From assembly GCA_945861385.1 (NCBI GenBank), contig CAMAUI010000043.1:1-35056 (forward strand): a DNA stretch of 35,056 nt, read 5' to 3'. A model generated the notes under the pieces. It did not search any database and was not told the origin of the DNA. It was given only the letters and a program-made list of their open reading frames with translations. The translations under genes were made by a program, and so were the position numbers. The DNA is from Prosthecobacter debontii (GTDB lineage: Bacteria; Verrucomicrobiota; Verrucomicrobiia; Chthoniobacterales; Chthoniobacteraceae). Shown piece by piece: positions 15,261-24,000 of this stretch. The stretch's first letter is position 1; every line of letters begins with the position of its first letter.

Positions 15261-16426
15261 CACTTCGCCCACAGCACGCGGTTGCCGCGAAATGCCGCGA
15301 GTACCTCGAGCCGTCCGCCCCGCCACCGCGCGACAATCTCCGAGCGCGGGCGCCCGCGCACCGCCCCGGCCTTTCGCAGCAAGTCCCATGGCCGCCGCGA
15401 CGCCGCATCCCACGCATCGGCGAGGGGCATTCCCGTCATGTTGACGAGGCCCGCGACCGCGTCGTTCATCGTGAGTGCCGAGCCCGCGAGATACGGCTGG
15501 CCAGGCTGACGCACAACGCGATCCGCGCCGACTTCCACGGTGAGTTCGCCGATGCTGTAAATGCCCGGGGGCGCGCCCGCCGCCGCGATCGCATCGGTGA
15601 CCAGCATGCATTTCTCCGGCCCGCGCGCCCGCCACAAGACACGCAATGTCTCCGCGGGAAGATGCACGCCGTCCGCGATGAAGCTCGCAGCCAGCCGTTC
15701 CTCGGCGAGCTGCGCAAAAATGACATTCTCGTGCCGCGGCAGCATCCGCGGGCAGCCGTTGCCGAGATGAGTGGACATCATCGCACCCGCATCCGCGGCT
15801 GCGCGCACGCACGCCGCATCGGCGAGCGTGTGGCCGATCGCGGGAAGCACTTTTTCGCGGCGCAGCTCGCGGATGAACTCCATCGCGCCCGTCACCTCCG
15901 GCGCCAGCGTCACCAGCCCGATCCTCCCGGCCGCCACGCGCTGCCAGCGCCGCCAGAGCCGCCGGTCCACGGGCCGCACATGCGCCACCGGATGAGCCCC
16001 GCGCGCACCGTCCTTTGGCGAAATGAACGGCCCCTCCAGATGAAAACCCGGCACCGAGGCGGCCGCTTCGCGATCCGTCGCGAGCGCCTTCACCATGTCG
16101 CCGAGGTACTCATCGAGCGCATCCGGCGGGGCGGTGATGAACGTGGGCAGCACTTCCGTGCAGCCATGCTCCCACATCGCGCGGATCGCCCCCGCGATCA
16201 CGACGGGCTCCGTCTCGCGGCGGTTGAAATCCACGCCCGCAAATCCATTGCACTGCAGATCCACGAAACCGGGGCCGCATACCAAACCCGTTTTCACACG
16301 CACACGTTTTCGCGAGAGCACCCGCGCGCCATCGTGAAGAAATGCGAACGCCCCGCCGCCGGCCACATTTTCGGCGATGAGCAATCGGGAACCGCGTGGA
16401 GATTTGCGGATCGCCATGCGGTTCAC
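15260..16426 (-). CDS. nagA: N-acetylglucosamine-6-phosphate deacetylase family protein
   Basis: 388-residue amidohydrolase. NagA removes acetate from GlcNAc-6-phosphate in amino-sugar and cell-wall recycling. Motifs: PGFVDLQCNG (52-61), HLEGPF with metal ligand E131, AIGHT (H199), STHLGNG (H220), ADGVHLP (251-257) and VTDA with catalytic D278. The segment around 218-240 (STHLGNG, then MLPRHENVIFAQLAE) differs from the E. coli STHLYNAM type and marks a COG1820 subgroup, so the exact substrate is uncertain. Start GTG 16426 overlaps the stop of the upstream small ORF by GTGA; ATG 16417 is an alternative without better signals. The stop overlaps the CBM9-like start. The tight overlaps imply one transcript with translational coupling. 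Confidence 0.88.
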   Translation of the reverse strand: MNRMAIRKSPRGSRLLIAENVAGGGAFAFLHDGARVLSRKRVRVKTGLVCGPGFVDLQCNGFAGVDFNRRETEPVVIAGAIRAMWEHGCTEVLPTFITAPPDALDEYLGDMVKALATDREAAASVPGFHLEGPFISPKDGARGAHPVAHVRPVDRRLWRRWQRVAAGRIGLVTLAPEVTGAMEFIRELRREKVLPAIGHTLADAACVRAAADAGAMMSTHLGNGCPRMLPRHENVIFAQLAEERLAASFIADGVHLPAETLRVLWRARGPEKCMLVTDAIAAAGAPPGIYSIGELTVEVGADRVVRQPGQPYLAGSALTMNDAVAGLVNMTGMPLADAWDAASRRPWDLLRKAGAVRGRPRSEIVARWRGGRLEVLAAFRGNRVLWAK

Positions 16427-16560
16427 GGTTTCGGTTCCAAGGGCGCGCCGTCCTCAGGCGACGTCTCCCAGGACCATGTCACTTTGATGAGTTGCTCCGC
16501 AAAAGAGGACATTCCGAGCGCGAGAAGGACCGCAATTTGAATGCTGGAGTTACGAACCAT
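16423..16560 (-). CDS. Small predicted secreted peptide upstream of nagA
   Basis: 45-residue ORF starting at ATG 16560 (ATG 16572 would add four residues). The N-terminus MVRNSSIQIAVLLALGMSSF has the n- and h-regions of a signal peptide with a likely cleavage after SFA. The mature part would be only about 24 residues, with VTWSWETSPEDGAPLEP, faintly like the first strand of a fibronectin type III domain. Its TGA is embedded in the GTG start of nagA (GTGA), the arrangement of a translationally coupled pair. It could be a genuine small exported peptide, a leader ORF controlling nagA, or the stump of a larger protein. Not recognised as a family. Confidence 0.42.
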   Translation of the reverse strand: MVRNSSIQIAVLLALGMSSFAEQLIKVTWSWETSPEDGAPLEPKP

Positions 16561-16686
16561 GCCGGTGAGCATGCAGCATTTCAGAGCCCCATGCGAGCGG
16601 AGTTTCACCCGTAAATTTTCACGGGCCTCCCGGAGCGCACCAGAATTGGAAATGTGACAACTTCGCGACAACTCCCCTAGACACGC

Positions 16687-19600
16687 ATGGCATCCCGGCG
16701 TAGTTACGCCACCTTTTTGCTCCTGAAAGGAATGCTGAAATCCCGCACGTCCAAACTCACATCCGCCCTCGCAGCCGCAGGCTTCCTCCTGCTCGCGCAG
16801 CCATTTTGCGGCAATGCGGCGACGTGGAGCTGGAACAATGTCACCGGCAACTGGGAGCTCACCAGTTCGTGGATTGGCGGCGTCATTCCGCCCTCCGACG
16901 ACTTTTCCACCGTCCTCAACTTCGCGGGAGATGTCGGCACCGCGGCAGCGCCGACGACCTACATCGCGACCAACGATTTCGCGGGCTCCTTCCAGCTCAA
17001 TCAACTCATCCTCAATGGAACCGACGCCAGCCCCATTACCTCGGGCCTGTCGCACTCGATCACTGGCAACCAGCTCCAGTTAGGCGGCGCCAGTCCGTCC
17101 GTCATGATGAATGGGAGCGCAAGCTTCGGCATCAGCGCCCCCGTCCATCTCACCACCGGTCTGACTTCCAGCGGCAACGGCACGGGCACCGTCACTTTCA
17201 ACGGCAAGCTGTCCGGATTTGCCGATATCACCAAACAGGGCACATCCACCCTGCGCTTCGGCACGAGCCCCGTGCTCCCCGCGACAGCGGCGCCGAGCGA
17301 GAACACATGGATGGGACAGCTCGTGATCAGTGCGGGCATCGTCCGCTTCAACAACAACGCCCAGGCTGGTGCGACCGCGCTCCGCGCAAATCCCGTCGTC
17401 TTCACCGGCGCAGCCACACTCACCATCAAGCGCGACAATGGCGATCAGACCGATAACTTCGCCACTTCACTCCGCATGGGCACGTTGAGCGGCAACACCG
17501 GCTCGGTCGTCGCCACAGTCGAGGGCACCAACACTGACAACTACGACATCGTCATCACCGCGCTGCGCGATGGCACCTACGGCGGCGGCGTTGTCCTCCC
17601 CGCTCCGCTCGGGCTCGGCAATGACGGCGGCGCACTCACCATCCGCGGCACCGCAAACCAGACACTCACCGGTACCATCAACATCCATAAGGACGTCGTT
17701 ATCAGCAACAGCGCGACACTCACCCTTCGCAGCAATGCCTCCCTCAGCGCACAGACCTCCGGCGCGGTCACCTTTGCGGGAGGCAGCCTCGTCCTCGACA
17801 ACACCGCCGGCAACTTCGCCGCCGGGCGTCTGCGGGATGGCAGCACCAGCAGCACCACCGTGGAAACCATCGGCGGCGGCTCCCTCACTCTCCTCGGCAA
17901 CACACTGAGCGGCACAACGGAAATCACCGGCCGCCTCCAGCTCGGCTCATCCACCAAGCTCCGCTCCGGCCACCTCGCCCTCGGCGTCGTCCATAATTCC
18001 CTCAACAATTCCACCGACCTCACCTTTTATTCGTACTCCCGCGATCAATCCGCGTTTCAGCAGCTCGCCACCGTGGATTTCACCGCCGCAAACGCCGCGG
18101 GAACCGTTCTCAATCTCGGCCAGAACGGTGCCAATCCCCACATCAGGCTCACCTTGGGAACCTTCGTCGTCCCGCTCAGCAACAGCCTCCTCAGCGCCAC
18201 CGGGGGAACCGCATCCGTCGGATGGGCCACTGTCAATGGCTCCAGCTTCGCAGGCTACGATGCGAACAATGGCGTCATCGCCGCATCCACCGTCGCATGG
18301 AGCATGTCCCTTCCTTCCACCAGCAACGCCCTCATCACCGGAGACGCCAGCACTCCCGAGACGACCTACACCCTCAACTCCATCAAAATCGCCCCCACCG
18401 CCATCGGCCAGCAGCTCAACATCTCCGGTGCCGGCAATATCGCCACCACAGCCATCCTGCTCACCGGCGCGATAGACTTCCTCATCACCTCGACGACCAC
18501 CGGCGGCATTGCCGGGGGCAGCCCCCGTTTTTTCACGGTTCAGAGCGCAACCCTCACCGTGGCCTCGCCTCTCGCAGTGGTGGATCAACCCATCGTCAAG
18601 ACCGGCAGAGGCACTCTCGCCCTCAACAACCCCACCAACACCAGTCTCACCGCCACGACCTCCATCAACCAGGGCACCCTCCGCGCCCATCCCGGCACCA
18701 GCCTCCCCCGTGGAGAACTCCGCTTCCGCGGCGGCGTCCTGGAAATCACCGAGGGCAGCACCTTCGCGCGCAACATCGGCTACGGCGCCGCCACAGTGAA
18801 CTGGTCCGGCCTCATCTTTGATCCTCTCGCAAACGGTGGTCTGGGCGGCGAGGTCAACGTGGACGAAGATCGCGGTAGCGGTGGTTTCGCGGCATTCGGA
18901 GCCGACGCCTTCGTGGATCTCAACGAAGTCGGTGCCACAGCCATCAGTTGGGAAGATCCCGGCTTCGTCCGCTCCGGCTACGCCCTCATCCTCGGCAGCC
19001 TCACCGCCACCCACCGCATCACATTCGTTGACTCGATCAACCTCACCGCTGCCGTCGCAAACTCCGCGGACGTCAACTACAACGCCCGCGAAATCCGCGT
19101 CCCCGACAACCCCGCCACAATCGCCGACTGGGCGCAAATCTCCGGATCCATTTCCGGTGCCACGCAAAACGACCTTCTCAAGACCGGCAGCGGCACCCTC
19201 GAACTCTCCGCCGACAACTTCTACGCCGGCGCAACGCTCGTGCAGGAAGGCACCCTCCTCATCACCGGCAACAACAGCACCTCATTCGTACACGATGTAA
19301 AAGCCGGCGCGATCCTCGGCGGCAGCGGCATCATCGGTGCCGTCCGCATTGAGCCCGGCGGTGAACTCGCCCCCGGGATGCAAACATCGCTCGCCAGCAT
19401 CCTTTCCACTGGCGACCTGACCTTTCTCGACTCCACAGCAAAACTCACCATCGGCATCGGCGGCTCCATTGCCGGCGGCGATTCGCTCAATGGTCACGAC
19501 CAGATCATCGTCACCGGCAGCGTCACCCTCAACAACGCAGACCTCAGCGGCTCGCTCCTCAACAGCTACACCGCCACCGGCGGCGACCGCTTTTTCATCA

Positions 19601-19818
19601 TCCTCAATGACGGCAGCGACCCAGTGCAGGGCCAGTTTGCAGACGGCTCGCAAATCGCGATCGGAAGCCAGAACTTCCGCATCTTCTACTCCGCCGACTC
19701 CGACACCACCTCGCTCACCGGCGGCAACGACATCGCCCTCGAAGCGATCCCAGAGCCCTCAGCCGCCCTCCTCCTCGCGCTCGGCGCCCTCACCTGCACC
19801 CGCCGCCGCCGGAAATAA
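16687..19818 (+). CDS. Autotransporter-associated beta-strand repeat protein with PEP-CTERM sorting signal
   Basis: 1043 residues. After a signal peptide ending near GNAATW, the protein opens with the WSWNNVTGNWELTSSW motif common in this class and then carries beta-strand repeats of the passenger type, such as TKQGTSTLRF, VKTGRGTLALNNPTNTS and KTGSGTLELSADNFYAG. The tail EAIPEPSAALLLALGALTC then TRRRRK is a PEP-CTERM signal (PEP, hydrophobic helix, basic end) read by an exosortase. The protein is therefore an extracellular, probably exopolysaccharide-associated, beta-solenoid. Start 16687 is the first ATG; ATG 16732 gives a more compact signal peptide and has GAAAGGA before it, but with no spacer. 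It is divergent from the nagA unit (127 bp gap to the small ORF) and ends at a clear terminator. Confidence 0.92.
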   Translation: MASRRSYATFLLLKGMLKSRTSKLTSALAAAGFLLLAQPFCGNAATWSWNNVTGNWELTSSWIGGVIPPSDDFSTVLNFAGDVGTAAAPTTYIATNDFAGSFQLNQLILNGTDASPITSGLSHSITGNQLQLGGASPSVMMNGSASFGISAPVHLTTGLTSSGNGTGTVTFNGKLSGFADITKQGTSTLRFGTSPVLPATAAPSENTWMGQLVISAGIVRFNNNAQAGATALRANPVVFTGAATLTIKRDNGDQTDNFATSLRMGTLSGNTGSVVATVEGTNTDNYDIVITALRDGTYGGGVVLPAPLGLGNDGGALTIRGTANQTLTGTINIHKDVVISNSATLTLRSNASLSAQTSGAVTFAGGSLVLDNTAGNFAAGRLRDGSTSSTTVETIGGGSLTLLGNTLSGTTEITGRLQLGSSTKLRSGHLALGVVHNSLNNSTDLTFYSYSRDQSAFQQLATVDFTAANAAGTVLNLGQNGANPHIRLTLGTFVVPLSNSLLSATGGTASVGWATVNGSSFAGYDANNGVIAASTVAWSMSLPSTSNALITGDASTPETTYTLNSIKIAPTAIGQQLNISGAGNIATTAILLTGAIDFLITSTTTGGIAGGSPRFFTVQSATLTVASPLAVVDQPIVKTGRGTLALNNPTNTSLTATTSINQGTLRAHPGTSLPRGELRFRGGVLEITEGSTFARNIGYGAATVNWSGLIFDPLANGGLGGEVNVDEDRGSGGFAAFGADAFVDLNEVGATAISWEDPGFVRSGYALILGSLTATHRITFVDSINLTAAVANSADVNYNAREIRVPDNPATIADWAQISGSISGATQNDLLKTGSGTLELSADNFYAGATLVQEGTLLITGNNSTSFVHDVKAGAILGGSGIIGAVRIEPGGELAPGMQTSLASILSTGDLTFLDSTAKLTIGIGGSIAGGDSLNGHDQIIVTGSVTLNNADLSGSLLNSYTATGGDRFFIILNDGSDPVQGQFADGSQIAIGSQNFRIFYSADSDTTSLTGGNDIALEAIPEPSAALLLALGALTCTRRRRK

Positions 19819-19892
19819 TCCTGCGTGGAAAAGTTCCCCGCGCACCCAGCCTGCGGAACCGGGCTCCCTGCCATCCATCGCAATGCGCGCCC

Positions 19893-21041
19893 CTACGGTT
19901 CGCTTTTCGCGCCCGGCTTTCCGGGCTTTTTTGCGAGCTCGGCTTCGATGGCTTTGATGAGGGCTGCGTCTTCCGGGACTGTCGTGGGGGCATAGCGGGC
20001 AGTGACTTTGCCGTCGCGCCCGATGAGGACTTTGCCGAAGTTCCACTTGATGTCTCCGGGGTAGGTGGCTTTGGGGCCTGTGAGTGCGGTGTAGAGGGGG
20101 TGCTGTTCGGGGCCTTTGACGTGGATTTTTTCCATGAGGGGAAAGGTGACCTGGTATCGGGTGGTGCAGAAGGTCTTGATGTCGGCATTGCTCCCGGGTT
20201 CCTGGGCACCGAAGTCGTTGCAGGGAAAGCCGACGACGACGAGGCCCTGATCCTTGAATTTCCGGTAGAGGGCTTCGAGACCTTTGTATTGAGGAGTGTG
20301 GCCGGATTTGCTGGCGACGTTGACGACGAGGATGGGCTGGCCTTCAAAGGCCTTGAGGGCGGTATCGCGACCGTCAATGTCCCTGAGGGGGATGGTGAGG
20401 AGTTGGGTGTCGGGGGGCGCACCGGGGACGGCGGCGGGATCCACGATGGAGAATCCGGCGATGGCGTCGCCGCAATGGATGCTGAGAGGTCCGCTCAATC
20501 CGGAAAAGACATGGTAGTTTTGATCAATGTCAAAGGTGCCGGAGGCGCCGCCGGATTTGGAAACCCAGGTGGTCGTGGTGCCCGAGTTGACGCCGTAGCT
20601 TCTGCCGCCGGAGGGGGCGTAGATGTAAACGTCGTAGGTGCCTGGAAAGGGCGGGTCTTTGGTGGTGATGTGCCAGGAACCGCCGCCGTCGCGGAGGCCA
20701 GAGTTATAGAGGCGCTGGAAGTTTGTGAGGATCGGTCCGCCACCGTCGTTGCCGCCGGCGCTCCCCTTGTCGGTGGTGGTGAGGGCGATGGGGTTGCGGC
20801 CGTTTTGATCAGTGATCTGAACGGTGAACGAAGCACCGCCGGAGGCATTGACGTCCACGGGTGATTTCAGGTTGTTCCAGTTTGCCTGGTTGGCGTCGTC
20901 CGGGCCGAGCCTGCCATCCACTTTAACGGGAGCGGCCCGGTATCTGCCCCCGTAATTGACTCCATAGGAGGCAGGCCGGGAGTCTGTCTGTGCGTGGAGC
21001 ACGCTCGCGGCAAGGGCAAGAATGGCGGGAATCCATCTCAT
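19893..21041 (-). CDS. Exported glutathione-peroxidase-like protein fused to an N-terminal surface domain; peroxidatic Cys replaced by Ser
   Basis: 382 residues. Signal peptide 1-18. Residues about 25-200 form a Gly/Asn-rich beta domain with an ANWNNL motif (53-58) as found at the start of many exported PVC proteins. Residues 210-370 are a glutathione-peroxidase/thioredoxin fold: PILVVNVASKSGHTPQYKGL, VVVGFPCNDFGAQEPG, FCTTRYQVTFPL and WNFGKVLIGRDG. The active-site Cys/Sec is Ser246 (codon TCC) and the usual Gln of CNQFG is Asp276. C274, the likely resolving-type C292 and W333-N334 remain. Classical peroxidase chemistry is therefore doubtful; a binding role or an altered thiol role is possible. 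Its ATG overlaps the stop of the giant upstream gene (ATGA), so translation is coupled and function may be linked. Confidence 0.85.
   Translation of the reverse strand: MRWIPAILALAASVLHAQTDSRPASYGVNYGGRYRAAPVKVDGRLGPDDANQANWNNLKSPVDVNASGGASFTVQITDQNGRNPIALTTTDKGSAGGNDGGGPILTNFQRLYNSGLRDGGGSWHITTKDPPFPGTYDVYIYAPSGGRSYGVNSGTTTTWVSKSGGASGTFDIDQNYHVFSGLSGPLSIHCGDAIAGFSIVDPAAVPGAPPDTQLLTIPLRDIDGRDTALKAFEGQPILVVNVASKSGHTPQYKGLEALYRKFKDQGLVVVGFPCNDFGAQEPGSNADIKTFCTTRYQVTFPLMEKIHVKGPEQHPLYTALTGPKATYPGDIKWNFGKVLIGRDGKVTARYAPTTVPEDAALIKAIEAELAKKPGKPGAKSEP
19911..19932 (+). terminator. Intrinsic terminator of the PEP-CTERM gene
   Basis: GCCCGG, CTTT loop, CCGGGC, then six T. Perfect 6-bp GC stem followed by a U-tract, about 93 bp after the stop of the plus-strand gene. 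It lies inside the coding end of the convergent peroxidase-like gene, where it encodes part of the tail KKPGKPGA. Confidence 0.85.
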
Positions 21042-24000
21042 TTCTTAAGGCCGTCTTTGTCAGGGGTAATGGTGGTTTGTTTCGCGCGCTCCGCGAGGAC
21101 GCGGTAGTACAACTCGATTGCCTGACGGTATTCTTCGGGGACGACTTCGCGCTGAGCTTTGGTGAGGTTCTCTGCAAGTTTCGGCGGGAGGTGTCCCCAG
21201 TCGGCTTTCTTCGGGGTGGCAATTGAGGGAAGTTTGCCTGCGGTATCCGGCCCGGCAAGATCGGCGCCTCCTGTTGATTTCGGCACAGCAGTCATGGATG
21301 GCTTGCCTTTGATGGGTGAAGGCTTCGGGTTTCTATCCTGGCGCATGCGATCCATCGCGGCTTTGGCCATTTCGGCCAGGGAGCCGGGTTGCGGTGGCCC
21401 CGGGGGGCCGCCGGGAATGGGGACTGGCATCCCGCCGGGGATTTGCCCCGCCGGTCCCGGCGGTGGTGGTGTGCTGCCCGGTGGTGGCGGCTCGCCGGGA
21501 GGGCCCGGGAGGCCGGGAGCTTCGCTTCCGGGAGGTGGCGGGGCGCCACCTGTAAGATTCTTGCCGGGAGCCGGCGCGGGCATCGCGCCGTCTGCCGCTG
21601 CGGCGGAGGCTTCGGCCGCTTCCGCTGCCTCGGCAGTGGCTTCGGCGGCCTCGGCTGCTGCTGCTTCGGCTGCTGCTTGCGCGGCGGCCAGCGCGGCTTC
21701 GGCTTCGGGGGATGGAGATGCCTTGGCAGCAGCGGCAGCTTGTGCGGCAGCAGCGGCAGCGGCTTGGGCTTTTGCCTCGGCATTGGCGGCAGCCTCCGCA
21801 GCGGCGATTTCCGCGGCGGCTGCGTCCGTGGCAGTTTGGGCGGCGGCCTCCGCGGACGCGGCTTCGTTAAGTTCTTGATCGAGCGCGTCGAGCGCTCTGG
21901 CGAAAGCCTTTTGCTCTTCGGATGTCACCTTCGGGGATCCTTCAACCGGGGTCTCAGAGTTCTCGCCACCCTCGGGTTTCTCGCCGCCCGCTGGCTTCTC
22001 GCCGCCTGCTGGTTTCTCACCGCCTGCTGGCTTCTCGCCACCTGCTGGTTTCTCGCCGCCCGCTGGTTTCTCACCACCCGCTGGCTTCTCGCCACCTGCT
22101 GGTTTCTCGCCGCCCGCTGGCTTCTCGCCGCCCGCTGGCTTCTCGCCGCCCGCTGGTTTCTCGCCACCCGCTGGTTTCTCGCCACCCGCTGGTTTCTCGC
22201 CACCCGCTGGTTTCTCGCCACCTGCTGGTTTCTCGCCACCTGCTGGTTTCTCGCCACCTGCTGGTTTCTCGCCGCCCTCTGGTTTCTCGCCACCCTCCGG
22301 CTTCTCACCGCCCGCTGGCTTCTCACCGCCCGCTGGCTTCTCACCACCCTCCGGCTTCTCACCGCCTGCCGGTTTCTCGCCGCCCACTGGTTCTTCTCCG
22401 TTTTCGGGCGCTTGGGATGCCTCCTTCAGCTCCTTGGCGTTTTGAGCCAATTCTTCATGGGCCTTTTGCACCGGAGCCAGGACTTCATCTGGATTCTTCT
22501 CCTCTCGCAGCGCCTTTTCCGCAGCAAGAACTTCGTCTTTTGCCGTTTCATCAATCTTCTTGGCGAGCTCCTCGAATTTCGAACCGAGTTCCTTGTTCTC
22601 CAGACGCTTTTCGTGACGGGCCGCGCGAGCCACTTCGGATGCGGCTTCGTTCGTCTTTTCTTCGACGGGAGCCTGCTCGATTGCGGCTGCGGCCAGGCGG
22701 GGGTTGGCGGGCGCAGAATCGGGATTATTGGCGATGATCTGAGCTTGTTCCGCGGCTTCTTTGGCGGCCTCCTGCGCCCTTCGGGCGGCTTCGATGGCTT
22801 GGGTCGCCTTTTGAGTGGCAGTTGTGGCCTGCTGATCGAGCTGCTGATGTGTCTCATTTTTTGGCCCTGGCTTTTGAAGCTCTGCCTTGGCCCGCTGGGC
22901 GACATCATTTGCCTCACCGCTGAATGCGCCGGCCAGCGAGATCATGAATTCCGCCTTCTCGACGACGACGGAGGCAAACTTCAGCACGTCCTTCACCGCG
23001 GAACTCTTCTCCAATCGCTGTGCAGCCTCGACGGTGGCATCGGAAGCAGTGACGGCTGGCGCGGTTTTCCCGACTGCGGATTTCGCGCGTTCCACAATCT
23101 GGTTGTTGTCGGAATTAACGGCGGCTTGGTTCGCCAACTCCGCGGCACTCTTCGCTTCCCGCATCAATGCCGCGGCAAGCCTGGCTGCTTCGAGGGCGGA
23201 CATGTTGGTCTTGGGGTTCTTCGCCTTCGCAGACTGCTCGCCGACTTGCTTTGCCACTGCGGATTCGATCTGCGTGGCGCTTTGCAGATTTCCAAGTGCG
23301 CTCGCCAGGGCGTTCTTGGAAATTGAATCCAATTCCTTTCGCATTTCCGGATGTGTGGGGAGTTTTGCCTCAAGCTCCTTGAGCAAATCCTCCGCGCTTT
23401 TTTTCTCCATCCGCTCGAGCATGGCGGCCTTGGCGAATTCCTCGTCAAGCTCCTCCTTGATGCCTTGCTCCTTCTCGACCTCACGCAAGGCAAGCCGGCT
23501 CTCGTCTGAAACCTTGCCCTGTTCGAGCGCCGCATAGTTTTTTGCGATCAGGTTCAATGCATCAACGATCTTGCCCTCCTGCTCAACGGCGGCGTCGAGT
23601 TCGCTCTTCTGCTGCGACGCCTCCGCTGCCAGCGTCGCATCCAGAAGCGCCTGCTCCGCCCTGGGTGGCGGCTCCTTGAGCAGTGCGATGGCATCATTGG
23701 CATCACGCATTCTCTCGCGTTGATCCTTCTTGAGAATGTTCTGCTCATTCGCATCCGCACGGATGAGATCCTTGAGGGTTTCGATCTTTCGGTTGATCAG
23801 GCGTTGCTGGGCGAGCTGGGGCTGGGTGCGGTTCCTATTTGCTCCGGCTGCGGTCTGGAGGGCCTCTTGAGCCTGTCCGGCGGTCACCAGTTTTAACGCG
23901 GCCTCTTCCTTGGCCAGGGCGAGGGCGAACTCGCTGATCTTCGGCGTGAGTTTCTCGAGCCGCCTGCGCGCGGTCTCCATGGGTGCGCGGAGAATCGCCA

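Noticed and set aside
15261..15812. N-terminal extension of the CBM9-like protein to 395 residues
   Set aside because: The extension overlaps nagA in another frame and is low-complexity Arg/Gly; the ATG at 15260 fits both the domain start and the TGATG coupling.
16561..17055. 210-codon minus-strand frame leading into the small peptide ORF
   Set aside because: It is antisense to the start of the PEP-CTERM gene; only the last 45 codons, with a signal peptide, look credible.
21959..22391. CRISPR-like look of the regular 18-bp repeat
   Set aside because: Units are contiguous without spacers and stay in the coding frame; it is a coding tandem repeat.
21389..23326. 645-codon plus-strand open frame antisense to the giant coiled-coil gene
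   Set aside because: It mirrors the GC-rich repeat (WFLATRWFLAT runs are the reverse of PAGGEK codons) and has no domain; the minus strand carries coherent domains and third-position bias.
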